From: Phycisphaerae bacterium
Lineage (GTDB): Bacteria > Planctomycetota > Phycisphaerae > Phycisphaerales > UBA1924
DNA length: 64,000 nucleotides
Direction: 5' to 3'
Assembly (NCBI GenBank): GCA_022180725.1
Contig: BQMO01000010.1
Span: 1-64,000, forward strand
Position numbers and translations under genes: made by a program. Positions 7,657 to 15,427 of the stretch are shown here, one piece after another. The first letter of the stretch is position 1; every line of letters starts with the position of its first letter. The notes beneath the pieces are model-generated. The model searched no databases and was not told where the DNA came from. It saw nothing but the letters and a program-made list of their open reading frames with translations.

Positions 7657-8607
7657 GATCAGTTTCGACGCCTCCAGACCACGCGGCGTGAGGAAGTAGC
7701 CGCCGCGGGTGCCGTGATGGCGCGCGTTGTCAAGAAGACCCATCTTCACCAGATTCGACATCGCGGCCTTGAACGTCGCGTCGGCGTCGTAGTTGCCCGC
7801 CCACTTTGCGAGCAGGGCTTGTCCAGGCAGCCGTCCCGAGTTCGGACCCACCAGGCTCTTCTCCGCCAGCGCGACAATCGCCTCCCGCTCCATCGGCTTG
7901 AGGCGTCGCACCTGCGCCTTGAGCTCCTCGATGTCGATCGGCGGCGATGCCGACGAGGTGCGGGGGAGCGCTTGCTGCACGAACGTCTCCCACGCGGAGA
8001 GGCGATGCCATGCGCCGTCACGTTCGTCGAGCACGTCTTCAAGCGGCACCAGTACGACCTGGCCATCGGCCAGCGTCGACTCGTGCCGCGAAGACCAGTG
8101 CTGTCGTGTGAACGTTGCGACTATCGCGGGGCGATGTGCCTTGAGCCGCACGTCGAGGATCAGCCGACCCAGATCGTCGCAGGAACTGGCCACGGCGATC
8201 GACACCTGGATGCTCACCGCAGGCTCCGGTCGCCAGTCACCGATCAAGAGCACGCCCGGGAGCGACGCCATTGGTTCACGAGTCTCATGCAGCCCCAGCA
8301 CGCGGCACAGGTGGGTTCGCAGCCGCTTCTCGCACGGCCGGCGAAGCACTCGGTCGGCGTGCGACAACTCAATCGGACCATCCACCTCCTCATCGCACAC
8401 GGCCACCGCCCGCCCGTCGGCGTGCTCGACGATGCGCATGGCGGGTCGGCCCGGGCGCGACCATCGACGCGCCAGGCGATTCGTGTCACGCAGCAGCGGC
8501 TGAACCACGGCGAAGCCATCGCCGGCCTCACGACGCCAGTCCGCCAGCGGCGCGCCGGCCAGGCAGTAGCGTTCAAGACACAGCAAAGAGCGTCTGGGCG
8601 GCGGCAT
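7645..8607 (-). CDS. Unknown protein with C-terminal winged-helix-like domain
   Basis: A 320-residue protein that I do not recognise. The C-terminal 110 residues look like a winged-helix DNA-binding domain (KPMEREAIVALAEKS, then a wing-like HHGTRGGYFLTPRGLEA). The N-terminal two thirds contain beta-rich stretches such as GVLLIGDWRPEPAVSIQVSI but no motif I can name. The start ATG at 8607 lies inside the end of the upstream gene (35-base overlap), so the two proteins form a coupled pair. Position between the phage early genes and a toxin-antitoxin pair suggests an accessory function; a defence role is only a guess. Confidence 0.6.
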   Translation of the reverse strand: MPPPRRSLLCLERYCLAGAPLADWRREAGDGFAVVQPLLRDTNRLARRWSRPGRPAMRIVEHADGRAVAVCDEEVDGPIELSHADRVLRRPCEKRLRTHLCRVLGLHETREPMASLPGVLLIGDWRPEPAVSIQVSIAVASSCDDLGRLILDVRLKAHRPAIVATFTRQHWSSRHESTLADGQVVLVPLEDVLDERDGAWHRLSAWETFVQQALPRTSSASPPIDIEELKAQVRRLKPMEREAIVALAEKSLVGPNSGRLPGQALLAKWAGNYDADATFKAAMSNLVKMGLLDNARHHGTRGGYFLTPRGLEASKLIDQS

Positions 8608-9769
8608 TCAGTGACTCCGTTCGCGGCAGGAGGAGTCTCCGCTCCTCCAGGAACAGCTCGATGACCTCGGCCGCATCGTCGTGCTCGTAGGTCGCCTTGA
8701 TCGGCGGTTCGATGACCACCGATCTCGTGCGCTTCTCGCCGGCGAGTTTGAAGCCGAACTTGGCCCGCTTCATCACCGCCGAGTCGTCGATGCGATTCCC
8801 GACCAGCTGAAGCGCCGTGAACACGTCGTCCGGTCCCAGGCGCACCTCGACATGGTCGAGCGCCGGATGCACGAGGTCGAGCGTGACCAGGCTCACTTCG
8901 TCGATCTCTTCGAAAGCGCCCCGGTCAAGAAAGGCTTCGCCGATCGCGCGGATCGGCTCGAGCGAGTATCGCGGCGGAGGCTCAAAGGAGTCGAACAGGG
9001 CCTGGTTGCCGAAGATGTGCAAGCCGATGTAGTGGCAGTACGCCCGCACGTCGGCCTGCGCGCGGGCGTTGACCAGCAGATCGCCGTGGCGCGTGTCGTA
9101 GCGGACGACGTCGTACAACTCCGGCCGCAGCACCAACCGGCGCGACTCGTCCTTGTCGTCAATCACCGGCTGTGTCCTGAGCGTGTCGCCGCGGCGGATC
9201 ATCAGCCGGAATCCACTCCCTTCAGCAAATGGATACACCTTCGTGCCGGTGCCACGGAGACGCTTGTCGAAGTCCTTGCGGAGACTCCGTTCAACCAGCG
9301 TGCACCGCTTCTTCCAGTCCTTCGGCACCGCGGGGATCGCCTTCTTCACCGCGAGGTAGCGGCAGATCCTCCGCGGCCGCAGAGAGGCCAGTTCGACGTG
9401 GAGATCCTCGAGAAGGTTGCGCGCCTTCAGGAAGATGCGAACCGCGAGGTCGGCGGTCGGGTCCTTCGGGTCCGCCTTGAGTTTCGCGCGCCCGGCGAGG
9501 GCGACGAGGCGATCGTGCATCTCCGGCCTGGAGACGTCGCCCAGAAGCACAAGCATCTCGGGCAGACCCGGCGGCAAGTTCGTCCCCGCCATGACGACAA
9601 GCGAAAGGCGATCCAACGCCTCGTCATCGAGGTCCTGCTCGCGTCGGATCTTCAGGCCCTGAGCGGCAATCCACTCGAGGTACGGCTCCAACACGCGGAA
9701 CAGGCCCGGCCTGTCGATGTCGCGGAGGATGGAGGGCGTGAGGAACCGTGGACGGAAGGGGTCTGCCAT
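8573..9769 (-). CDS. Unknown 398-residue protein, first gene of a two-gene operon
   Basis: A well-formed gene with an AGGAG site eight bases before its ATG. The protein opens MADPFRPRFLTPSILRDIDR and is largely helical in its first 180 residues, with repeated Leu-rich helices (LPPGLPEMLVLLGDV). The second half contains LVTLDLVHPALDHVEVRLGP and a short acidic-basic ending. No known catalytic motif is visible. It overlaps the next gene by 35 bases and diverges from the antitoxin gene at 9975 across a 205-base gap, which should hold promoters for both directions. I cannot assign a function. Confidence 0.6.
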   Translation of the reverse strand: MADPFRPRFLTPSILRDIDRPGLFRVLEPYLEWIAAQGLKIRREQDLDDEALDRLSLVVMAGTNLPPGLPEMLVLLGDVSRPEMHDRLVALAGRAKLKADPKDPTADLAVRIFLKARNLLEDLHVELASLRPRRICRYLAVKKAIPAVPKDWKKRCTLVERSLRKDFDKRLRGTGTKVYPFAEGSGFRLMIRRGDTLRTQPVIDDKDESRRLVLRPELYDVVRYDTRHGDLLVNARAQADVRAYCHYIGLHIFGNQALFDSFEPPPRYSLEPIRAIGEAFLDRGAFEEIDEVSLVTLDLVHPALDHVEVRLGPDDVFTALQLVGNRIDDSAVMKRAKFGFKLAGEKRTRSVVIEPPIKATYEHDDAAEVIELFLEERRLLLPRTESLNAAAQTLFAVS

Positions 9770-9921
9770 CGCTCAACTCCTGGGGTCGCTCGGGTCTGCC
9801 GGCCCGAGATGTGGTGCTCCTTTGCCTGCTTCAAGGGCCGAGAACAGCGTTCCGAGAGGGAATGAAGGCCTTTTCCGCCACGACCGAACCGAACCCGGTC
9901 GGGTTTCGTAGATTTCACTGG

Positions 9922-9950
9922 TTGCGATTATTGCAGATAGACGATACACT
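9922..9950 (+). promoter_or_regulatory. Sigma-70-type promoter of the toxin-antitoxin operon
   Basis: TTGCGA at 9922-9927 and TACACT at 9945-9950 are separated by exactly 17 bases. The ATG of the antitoxin gene is 25 bases further on and is preceded by an AGGAGAGG Shine-Dalgarno sequence (9958-9965). The local AT-richness against the GC-rich background supports a real promoter. Confidence 0.65.
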
Positions 9951-9974
9951 GTCCACTAGGAGAGGACCACCCCC

Positions 9975-10442
9975 ATGTCGACTACCGCCCTGCCACCCCG
10001 ACACGCCCGGATCGGTCCGGTCGCCCCGACCGACCACGACGTCCGGCTGGCCCGGGAGTCCAGCCGGAGGCTCTCGCCGTACACCAAGCAGGACCTGCAA
10101 GTCCGAGTTACTGACGGCGACGGCCCCGACATTCTGCTCCCCGCCGCCGCCGTCCAGCTGCTCGTCCACCTGCTCACGCAGATGGCCGAAGGCAACGCCG
10201 TCACCCTCATGCCTATCCACGCCGAACTGACCACGCAGCAGGCCGCCGACCTCCTCGGCGTGTCGCGCCCGTTCCTCGTCAAGGAGCTCGACGCCGGGAA
10301 GCTCCAGTTCCGAAAGGTCGGCACCCACCGGCGTGTGCTCTTTGTCGAGCTCATGCGCTACAAGGACGCGATGGACGCCAAGCGCCACGACGCCCTCGAC
10401 GAGCTGACGAAGCAGGCGCAGGAACTCCGCATGGGATACTGA
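9975..10442 (+). CDS. Helix-turn-helix antitoxin (excisionase-like DNA-binding domain)
   Basis: A 155-residue protein with a central excisionase/MerR-like helix-turn-helix: LTTQQAADLLGVSRPFLVKE near residues 85-104, followed by a wing (GTHRRVLFVELMRYKD). Such antitoxins bind their own promoter and neutralise a PIN-domain partner. The following gene is a PIN-domain protein 40 bases downstream, which is the standard arrangement. The N-terminal 60 residues have no recognised fold. It is likely autoregulated at the promoter at 9922-9950. Confidence 0.8.
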   Translation: MSTTALPPRHARIGPVAPTDHDVRLARESSRRLSPYTKQDLQVRVTDGDGPDILLPAAAVQLLVHLLTQMAEGNAVTLMPIHAELTTQQAADLLGVSRPFLVKELDAGKLQFRKVGTHRRVLFVELMRYKDAMDAKRHDALDELTKQAQELRMGY

Positions 10443-10482
10443 CGCGCCGGCCCCCCACCCCCGGCAAGGATTCGACGGCGCG

Positions 10483-11052
10483 ATGGCGACTTTCACAGCA
10501 CTCTACGACTCCTGCGTGCTGTACCCGGCTCCGCTCCGGGACTTGCTCATGCGCCTCGCGCTGACCGACCTGTTCCGCGCACGCTGGACCGACCGCATCC
10601 ACGAAGAGTGGATGCGCAAGGTGCTCGAAGATCGGCCCGATTTGTCGCGAGGCCAACTCGACCGGACGCGGGATCTCATGAACGCCCACGTCCGAGACTG
10701 CCTTGTGGTCGGGTACGAGCCGATCATCGAAGGACTGGCGCTCCCCGACCCCGACGACCGCCACGTCGTCGCCGCCGCGATCCGAGCCCGCGCCGACGTG
10801 ATCGTGACCTACAACCTGAAGGACTTCCCCAACCCGTACCTCGCGGGGTTCGGCATCGAGGCCCAGCACCCCGACGAGTTCATCTCGCACCTGATCGATC
10901 TCGCGCCGGGTCCGGTGTGCGCGACGGCGAAGCGGCACAGGGAAGCGCTGAAGAACCCGCCGAAAACCGTCGAGGAGTACCTCGACGCGCTCGCCGCACA
11001 ACGTCTCCCGGACACGGTCTCTCGGCTCAGCGAGTTCGAACACCTGCTGTAG
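10483..11052 (+). CDS. PIN-domain toxin (VapC-like ribonuclease)
   Basis: A 189-residue PIN-domain protein. The opening ALYDSCVLYPAPLRDLL supplies the first conserved Asp, LPDPDDRHVVAAAI the central acidic pair, and ADVIVTYNLKDFP the last Asp-bearing strand, the usual four-acid magnesium site of PIN ribonucleases. Such toxins cleave tRNA, rRNA or mRNA and arrest growth. It follows its HTH antitoxin at 9975 and may stabilise the element or act in abortive infection. The last 26 bases overlap tail-to-tail with the minus-strand gene at 11027. Confidence 0.85.
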   Translation: MATFTALYDSCVLYPAPLRDLLMRLALTDLFRARWTDRIHEEWMRKVLEDRPDLSRGQLDRTRDLMNAHVRDCLVVGYEPIIEGLALPDPDDRHVVAAAIRARADVIVTYNLKDFPNPYLAGFGIEAQHPDEFISHLIDLAPGPVCATAKRHREALKNPPKTVEEYLDALAAQRLPDTVSRLSEFEHLL

Positions 11053-11455
11053 CGCCTGCGATTGAGCGCCACGCCGCCCGCTGCCTTGCCCAATCGGGCT
11101 CCGCCGCGATGTGCCGAACCGCACGCTCGGAGACCGCCTCCCGCTCTCCCGCCACCAGCGGCAGGAACAGGATCGCCTCCTGGATGTCCGGCGCGAGGTT
11201 CAGCAGGTTCACGATCTGGCTCACGCGCGCCCGGGTGACCTGGCCGAGTTCGGCGATGTCCGCGAAGTCCGCCACTTCGCCGCTTCGAACGAGGTCCTCG
11301 AAGCGGATCGCCAGCGCCATCAACTTCGAGATGCGCGGCACGCGCCCCGCGGGCACTTCCGGCGGCGCTGCACGCTCACCCGCGTGGAGTACCCGCGACC
11401 CGAACTGGCCGGTGGTGATGTGGACCTTGAAGTCGATGGTGACGCCGTCGCTCAT
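11027..11455 (-). CDS. Small ParB-like HTH protein of the recombinase cassette
   Basis: A 142-residue protein with a central helix-turn-helix: FADIAELGQVTRARVSQIVN near residues 63-82, followed by LLNLAPDIQEAILFLP, the form seen in KorB/ParB-type DNA-binding domains. It starts with a four-base ATGA overlap on the stop of the serine recombinase, so the two are co-translated. Proteins of this kind often accompany serine recombinases and could be a directionality factor or regulator, but this is inference from position. The 3' end overlaps the PIN toxin gene by 26 bases on the other strand. Confidence 0.75.
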   Translation of the reverse strand: MSDGVTIDFKVHITTGQFGSRVLHAGERAAPPEVPAGRVPRISKLMALAIRFEDLVRSGEVADFADIAELGQVTRARVSQIVNLLNLAPDIQEAILFLPLVAGEREAVSERAVRHIAAEPDWARQRAAWRSIAGATAGVRTR

Positions 11456-13017
11456 GCCGCCTCCTCCTCAGCGCCTCGCTGCCCGATCGACCGCAGCCCC
11501 AGCGGGTGGAACGTGATCGAGATCGACCCCTTCGTCGCGTCGTAGTCCACGCGCTGGACCAGCATCCGCATCAGGCGGGTCTGCTCCTTGGGCGACAGGC
11601 TCGACCAGACGCCGTCGAACTCGCCGAGCGCCGCGTCCACATCCGCCTTCGTGATTCCGTCCGGACTCGCGTCCTCGACCGCCCGCCGAAGCGTGGCCGC
11701 CCGCTCCTCGGCCCCTCGCACCCTCTCGTGCAGGTCCGCCAGCCTCGCCGCGGCGTGGGCGTCCCGGGCGGCGTCGCCCGCCGTGCGGCCAAGGTCCGCG
11801 TGGAGGCGGGCCAGTTCCCGCTCGACGCCCGCCAGTTCTCCCTCGGCCGCCAGGCGCTGCGCCGCCGTCTGCTCGCGGCACTTGGCCAGCGTGAGCGACT
11901 GCAACTCCGGGTCCTTCCCGATCCGCTTGATCTGCTCGACCACAAAGTCCTCGATCTGCTCCGCGGGCAGCGAGCGGCACGGGCATGAATCCCATCCCTG
12001 CTTCTGGGCCTTGTAGCAGACGTAGTAGCGGTACACCCGCGAGCCACCCTTGATCGACGTGGTGTGTCCCATCGTCAGCCCGCACGGCCCGCAGTGGATC
12101 AGCCCCTTCAGCAGCGCGCCATACTTGTTGCGGACGTGCATGCCGCCGGAGCGGCCGTTCGCTCGGAGCCGCTGGTGGACCTTCGTCCACAGTTCGTCCG
12201 GCACGATCCCCTCGTGCTCGCCGGGGTACGTCTCGGCTTTGTACCGCACGCGGCCGCGGTACAGGACGTTGGCGAGGACCTTCAGCACCGCCGCCTTGTC
12301 CCACTCACGCCCGCCGTAGGTGTGGCCCTTGCGGGTCTTCACGACCTTGGTCCTCAGGCCCAGGCGATTGAGCTCGCGGCAAACGTCCAGCAGCGACCCC
12401 CTGGCGAGGTACATCCGGAAGATCTCGCGGACCTGGTCCGCCTCGGCGCGGTTCACCACGAGTTTCTTGGTCACCGGGTCCACGTCGTACCCGAGGATCG
12501 ACCGCCCGCCCGACCACTTGCCCTTGCGCCGGGCCGCCGCGATCTTGTCCCGCGTGCGCTCCGAGATGATCTCCCGCTCGAACTGCGCGAACGACAGCAG
12601 GATGTTGAGCGTGAGCCGACCCATCGACTGCGTGGTGTTGAACTGCTGCGTCACCGAGACGAATGAGATCTTCTTCCGCTCGAAGACCTCCATCATGCGG
12701 GCGAAGTCGATCAGCGAGCGGCTCAGTCGGTCCACCTTGTAGACCACCACGCAGTCCACCCGGCCCGCCTCGATGTCGGCCATCAGCCGCTTGACGGCGG
12801 GACGCTCCATGTTCCCGCCCGTGAAGCCCCCATCGTCGTAGCGGTCGGGAAGGGCGATCCACCCCTCGCTCTTCTGGCTGGCGATGTACGCTTCGGCGCT
12901 CTCGCGCTGGGCGTCGAGCGAGTTGAACTCCTGCTCGAGCCCCTCTTCGGTACTCTTGCGCGTGTAGATCGCGCAGCGCACCTGCGTTTTCGGCTTGGCA
13001 TCCGCTCGCTTGGTCAT
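11452..13017 (-). CDS. Large serine recombinase 1
   Basis: A 521-residue recombinase. The N-terminal resolvase domain has the nucleophile serine in YTRKSTEEGLEQEFNSLDAQ and the conserved VDCVVVYKVDRLSRS and FAQFEREIISERTRDK. A recombinase domain follows (GGREWDKAAVLKVLANVLYR), then a zinc ribbon with paired cysteines (CGPCGLTMGH and a later CPC) and a coiled coil in the last 130 residues. Such enzymes integrate and excise phages or islands at attP/attB. It overlaps DUF2924 upstream and the HTH protein downstream by four bases each, so this is one operon. Confidence 0.95.
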   Translation of the reverse strand: MTKRADAKPKTQVRCAIYTRKSTEEGLEQEFNSLDAQRESAEAYIASQKSEGWIALPDRYDDGGFTGGNMERPAVKRLMADIEAGRVDCVVVYKVDRLSRSLIDFARMMEVFERKKISFVSVTQQFNTTQSMGRLTLNILLSFAQFEREIISERTRDKIAAARRKGKWSGGRSILGYDVDPVTKKLVVNRAEADQVREIFRMYLARGSLLDVCRELNRLGLRTKVVKTRKGHTYGGREWDKAAVLKVLANVLYRGRVRYKAETYPGEHEGIVPDELWTKVHQRLRANGRSGGMHVRNKYGALLKGLIHCGPCGLTMGHTTSIKGGSRVYRYYVCYKAQKQGWDSCPCRSLPAEQIEDFVVEQIKRIGKDPELQSLTLAKCREQTAAQRLAAEGELAGVERELARLHADLGRTAGDAARDAHAAARLADLHERVRGAEERAATLRRAVEDASPDGITKADVDAALGEFDGVWSSLSPKEQTRLMRMLVQRVDYDATKGSISITFHPLGLRSIGQRGAEEEAA

Positions 13018-13541
13018 GCGTCAACCTCCGCCGCCTTCTTCCCGCGTGCCGACGGCAGGCCGAAGAAACTCACCCCGTTCCAGTGCGCGCCCGTGATCTT
13101 GCGGGCGATCGCCGTCAGCGACCGGTATACCTCGCCCTCATACTCGAACCCCCGCGGCAGCACGCGCACGACGACCGGCCGCCCTTTGTACTCGCGGCGG
13201 ATCACGGCCCCGGGTTTCGGAAACGACGAGGATCGCCCGGCCTCGAACGCTGCCGCGACCGTCGTCCCCGGCCCGCGGGCCACCCTCGGGGCGCTCAGGC
13301 GTATCTCCGCGTCATCGGCCAGTTCGAGCGCCCGGCGGCGGGCTCGCTCGGTGAGCCCGCCCTCACGGAGCGCCTGCAGCCGCCACACGATCCGCTTGAC
13401 CAGGTGCTGCTTGTGGTTCGAGCGCGTCGGCTCGCCGAAGACCTCGGCGTAGCGCTGCCTCAGTTCGGCAACGGTGAGCTTGGCGAGGGCTCGGGCGGCC
13501 GCGGCGGGATCATCGGGTGGGGGCGATGGGTGTGGCATCAT
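13014..13541 (-). CDS. DUF2924 protein of the recombinase cassette
   Basis: A 175-residue protein of the DUF2924 family, recognised from LTVAELRQRYAEVFGEPTRS, then the central KPGAVIRREYKGRPVVVRVL and the ending LTAIARKITGAHWNGVSFFG. The family is regularly encoded immediately upstream of serine recombinases and is taken to be a partner or accessory DNA-binding factor; its mechanism is not known to me. The stop overlaps the recombinase start by four bases (ATGA). The Pro/Asp-rich first 15 residues may be disordered. Confidence 0.9.
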   Translation of the reverse strand: MMPHPSPPPDDPAAAARALAKLTVAELRQRYAEVFGEPTRSNHKQHLVKRIVWRLQALREGGLTERARRRALELADDAEIRLSAPRVARGPGTTVAAAFEAGRSSSFPKPGAVIRREYKGRPVVVRVLPRGFEYEGEVYRSLTAIARKITGAHWNGVSFFGLPSARGKKAAEVDA

Positions 13542-13565
13542 CGGGACTCTCCGGTTCGCAAGGCG

Positions 13566-13796
13566 TCAACCGCCCTGGAGCGGACGATCAAGGCGGACCG
13601 GCCCCGAGGGTTCAAGTCCATCCCCCTCTCTTTCTCGATGCGGCCCGAAATCGCCCATGCGGCGGGAATCGTCGCGCCGGCGGCGAACGCCCGCGACGAG
13701 GATCTCGGCGATGGCCGCGAGTCGCTGGCCCGGAGTGAGGGGTTGGGTGGGCGCGAGATCATCGCGCTCGGCCCTTTCGTCGAGGTCGATCGGCAT
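13566..13796 (-). CDS. Small conserved-looking protein, first gene of the recombinase operon
   Basis: A 76-residue reading frame whose core LTPGQRLAAIAEILVAGVRR resembles the short protein that often precedes DUF2924 and recombinase genes in planctomycetes. It lies 24 bases upstream of the DUF2924 gene in the same direction. The ATG at 13796 lacks a Shine-Dalgarno sequence, so the start may differ. The C-terminal Arg/Gly-rich part has no visible fold. The function is unknown, and the call rests on resemblance and position. Confidence 0.55.
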   Translation of the reverse strand: MPIDLDERAERDDLAPTQPLTPGQRLAAIAEILVAGVRRRRDDSRRMGDFGPHREREGDGLEPSGPVRLDRPLQGG

Positions 13797-13813
13797 GGGT
13801 GCATCCGTGCGTT

Positions 13814-13902
13814 GGCCCGCCCGATGGGCGGGTCAGCGATGGGGTCGGGCCGCCCGCCAGCGGGGCGTCAACCACCATCTACGCAAACGGTTCCGATGGT
13901 GG
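13814..13902. other. Two inverted repeats in the 316-base gap before the seven-gene operon's 3' end
   Basis: The gap 13797-14112 has no convincing gene. It holds a nine-bp stem with a GAT loop at 13814-13834 (CCCGCCC/GGGCGGG core) and an eight-bp perfect inverted repeat CCACCATC/GATGGTGG at 13872-13879 and 13895-13902. These lie between the 3' end of the radical SAM gene and the start of the recombinase operon, so they could serve as terminator, operator or attachment-site arms. Neither has a U-tract on the minus strand. A similar CCCGCCCGATGGGC hairpin recurs at 24252-24271 on the far side of the operon. Confidence 0.5.
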
Positions 13903-14112
13903 CGTGTCTCCGAAGGAGCCGTGTGACGACTCCCAGGGTCGATCGTCGAGTGTCCGAGAGACTGCGAGAGAATCGAGCAATCAGCAGGCGGATTCACGAG
14001 TCTCGCCTCGGCGTCGATACGGCGACATTGGATTTCGATGATCCCTTGGCGCTTGGAGACGCCGCCAGAATCAGAAAAGAAACCTCGAAACCGTCGCGTG
14101 GGTTTGAGAGGC

Positions 14113-14718
14113 CTACGGCTGCCCACGCGAAGCCACGCCGAGCTGACGCAGCAACCCGTTATCGGGGAAACCTGTCACGACGCTCGGGCCCGAGTCCGGA
14201 ATCACGATCTCTGCCACAGGACGATGCGCGTTCGTCGTCTCACACGCTCTATGGCGCTCCGTTAGGAAATGCACCCGCTGGTTGCTCGAGCCCCGCCATA
14301 GCAATCCGTCAGATCTCAGTTCACGCACATACCGTCCCGTCACCACGATGTCCAGCAGTCCGAGCAGTCGCTTTTGCTCGGCTTCGACGAGCTCTTCAAT
14401 TTCGTATCCCGTAAACGCCATGAGCGACATGCCGGTGCCACGGAGGTGCTCGGCCAGCACGGCTAAGCCACACGCCTGAGCGAATGGCTCGCCACCCGTG
14501 AACGTGACTCCGTCAATCGGTCCGCTCTTGGCGATCAGGTCAACGATCTCGGAAACGGCCATCAACCGGCGCGGAGCGTGAGACCATGTGTCCGGGTTCC
14601 AGCATCCCGGGCAGTGCAGAGGGCAGCCTTGAACCCAAAGAACGAAGCGTTCTCCGGGACCGTTAACGCTGCTCCGCGACAGCCATCGCGCCACGTTGAT
14701 GGTCCCCGAAGTGCTCAT
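14113..14718 (-). CDS. Radical SAM activase, NrdG-like (operon gene 7)
   Basis: A 201-residue protein with a 4Fe-4S radical SAM signature: WVQGCPLHCPGCWN near residues 27-40, with the three cysteines in the CxxxCxxC arrangement, and the GGE motif VTFTGGEPFAQ. Size and layout match the single-domain activases related to anaerobic ribonucleotide-reductase activating protein. Radical SAM enzymes make a 5'-deoxyadenosyl radical to modify a protein, nucleotide or small molecule; the substrate here is unknown. The ATG at 14718 shares a base with the stop of the DUF1257 gene (TGATG). A longer N-terminal extension in frame is low-complexity and rejected. It is the last gene of the operon. Confidence 0.88.
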   Translation of the reverse strand: MSTSGTINVARWLSRSSVNGPGERFVLWVQGCPLHCPGCWNPDTWSHAPRRLMAVSEIVDLIAKSGPIDGVTFTGGEPFAQACGLAVLAEHLRGTGMSLMAFTGYEIEELVEAEQKRLLGLLDIVVTGRYVRELRSDGLLWRGSSNQRVHFLTERHRACETTNAHRPVAEIVIPDSGPSVVTGFPDNGLLRQLGVASRGQP

Positions 14719-15212
14719 CAATACACCCGCTTGGAGAGTACCAGCCGGACGCAGCCTTGCTCGACGCGCTCCTCGATGCGGTACCCGCTGCTCTTGGCCT
14801 TCTCGATCACTGCCGACCGGGTCGCCTCGACGACGCGGCGACGTTCTTCCTCTGCAGCGCGGCGCTGTGCCTCGGCCATGCGGCGATCCTTCTCCATCCG
14901 ATGGATCTCGTAGCGGTCGCTCAGCCGTGCAAGCCAAGTCGAGCCGAAACGCGACTGGTCATACCCGCTCACGATCAAACGAAAGCCGGTCGGTGTCCGG
15001 ACGAATCCGACATCGTTTGAGCCGCTACCGACGTGCTTGCGCCGGATGATGATGTGGGCCTGCTGCTCACGGGCGGCTCCCTCGTAGCCAACGAGTGCCA
15101 CCGCCTGTTCATGATTCTCCACCATAGAACGTGCAAAGCCAACGTCAGCGAGGGCATCCACAAGGCACTCGGCATCGGTCATTGGAGTGGCGAGTTGCAG
15201 GTATGCGCTCAT
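14718..15212 (-). CDS. DUF1257 (Ycf35-like) protein (operon gene 6)
   Basis: A 164-residue DUF1257 protein, the family of chloroplast/cyanobacterial Ycf35. Visible parts are MTDAECLVDALADVGFA, then QQAHIIIRRKHVG and DVGFVRTPTGFRLIVSGYDQ, followed by a long charged helix (RRAAEEERRRVVEATR) and a beta ending VRLVLSKRVY. The family is known to sit beside Ycf46-type AAA ATPases and DUF2997; I am not aware of a proven activity. It overlaps both neighbours by one to four bases, so stoichiometric co-translation is expected. Confidence 0.9.
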   Translation of the reverse strand: MSAYLQLATPMTDAECLVDALADVGFARSMVENHEQAVALVGYEGAAREQQAHIIIRRKHVGSGSNDVGFVRTPTGFRLIVSGYDQSRFGSTWLARLSDRYEIHRMEKDRRMAEAQRRAAEEERRRVVEATRSAVIEKAKSSGYRIEERVEQGCVRLVLSKRVY

Positions 15213-15424
15213 GGCCTACCTCCGCTCTTCAGGTTGGCCTGATTGGACGTCGTGGCACTTGTCGGCCGATCAGCCTGCTTCCGGTCGACGCTTACCCATG
15301 CGCCGGGGCAATCGGCGAGAATCTTCTCCAGGTCCTTGATGCACGCATCACCCGTGAAGCCATGCGCGTCGGCCTTGATCCGGCCGTGTTCATCGATCTC
15401 GATCTCGATTCGCTGTTCTCGCAT
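15209..15424 (-). CDS. DUF2997 protein (operon gene 5)
   Basis: A 71-residue protein with the DUF2997 form: RIEIEIDEHGRIKADAHGFT, then GDACIKDLEKILAD, with the conserved Gly-Phe-x-Gly and cysteine. It is a small beta-alpha protein of unknown role that usually accompanies DUF1257. The C-terminal 20 residues are Ser/Asn/Thr-rich. The four-base overlap with the DUF1257 gene and the three-base gap to the preceding gene place it firmly in the operon. Confidence 0.88.
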   Translation of the reverse strand: MREQRIEIEIDEHGRIKADAHGFTGDACIKDLEKILADCPGAWVSVDRKQADRPTSATTSNQANLKSGGRP

Positions 15425-15427
15425 ACG

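Noticed and set aside
13083..14414. Plus-strand frame of 443 residues
   Set aside because: Antisense to DUF2924 and the end of the radical SAM gene and crossing non-coding gaps; low-complexity translation.
14113..14718. Viperin-like antiviral enzyme
   Set aside because: It is a radical SAM protein but is short and NrdG-like; the viperin C-terminal part and its usual layout are missing.
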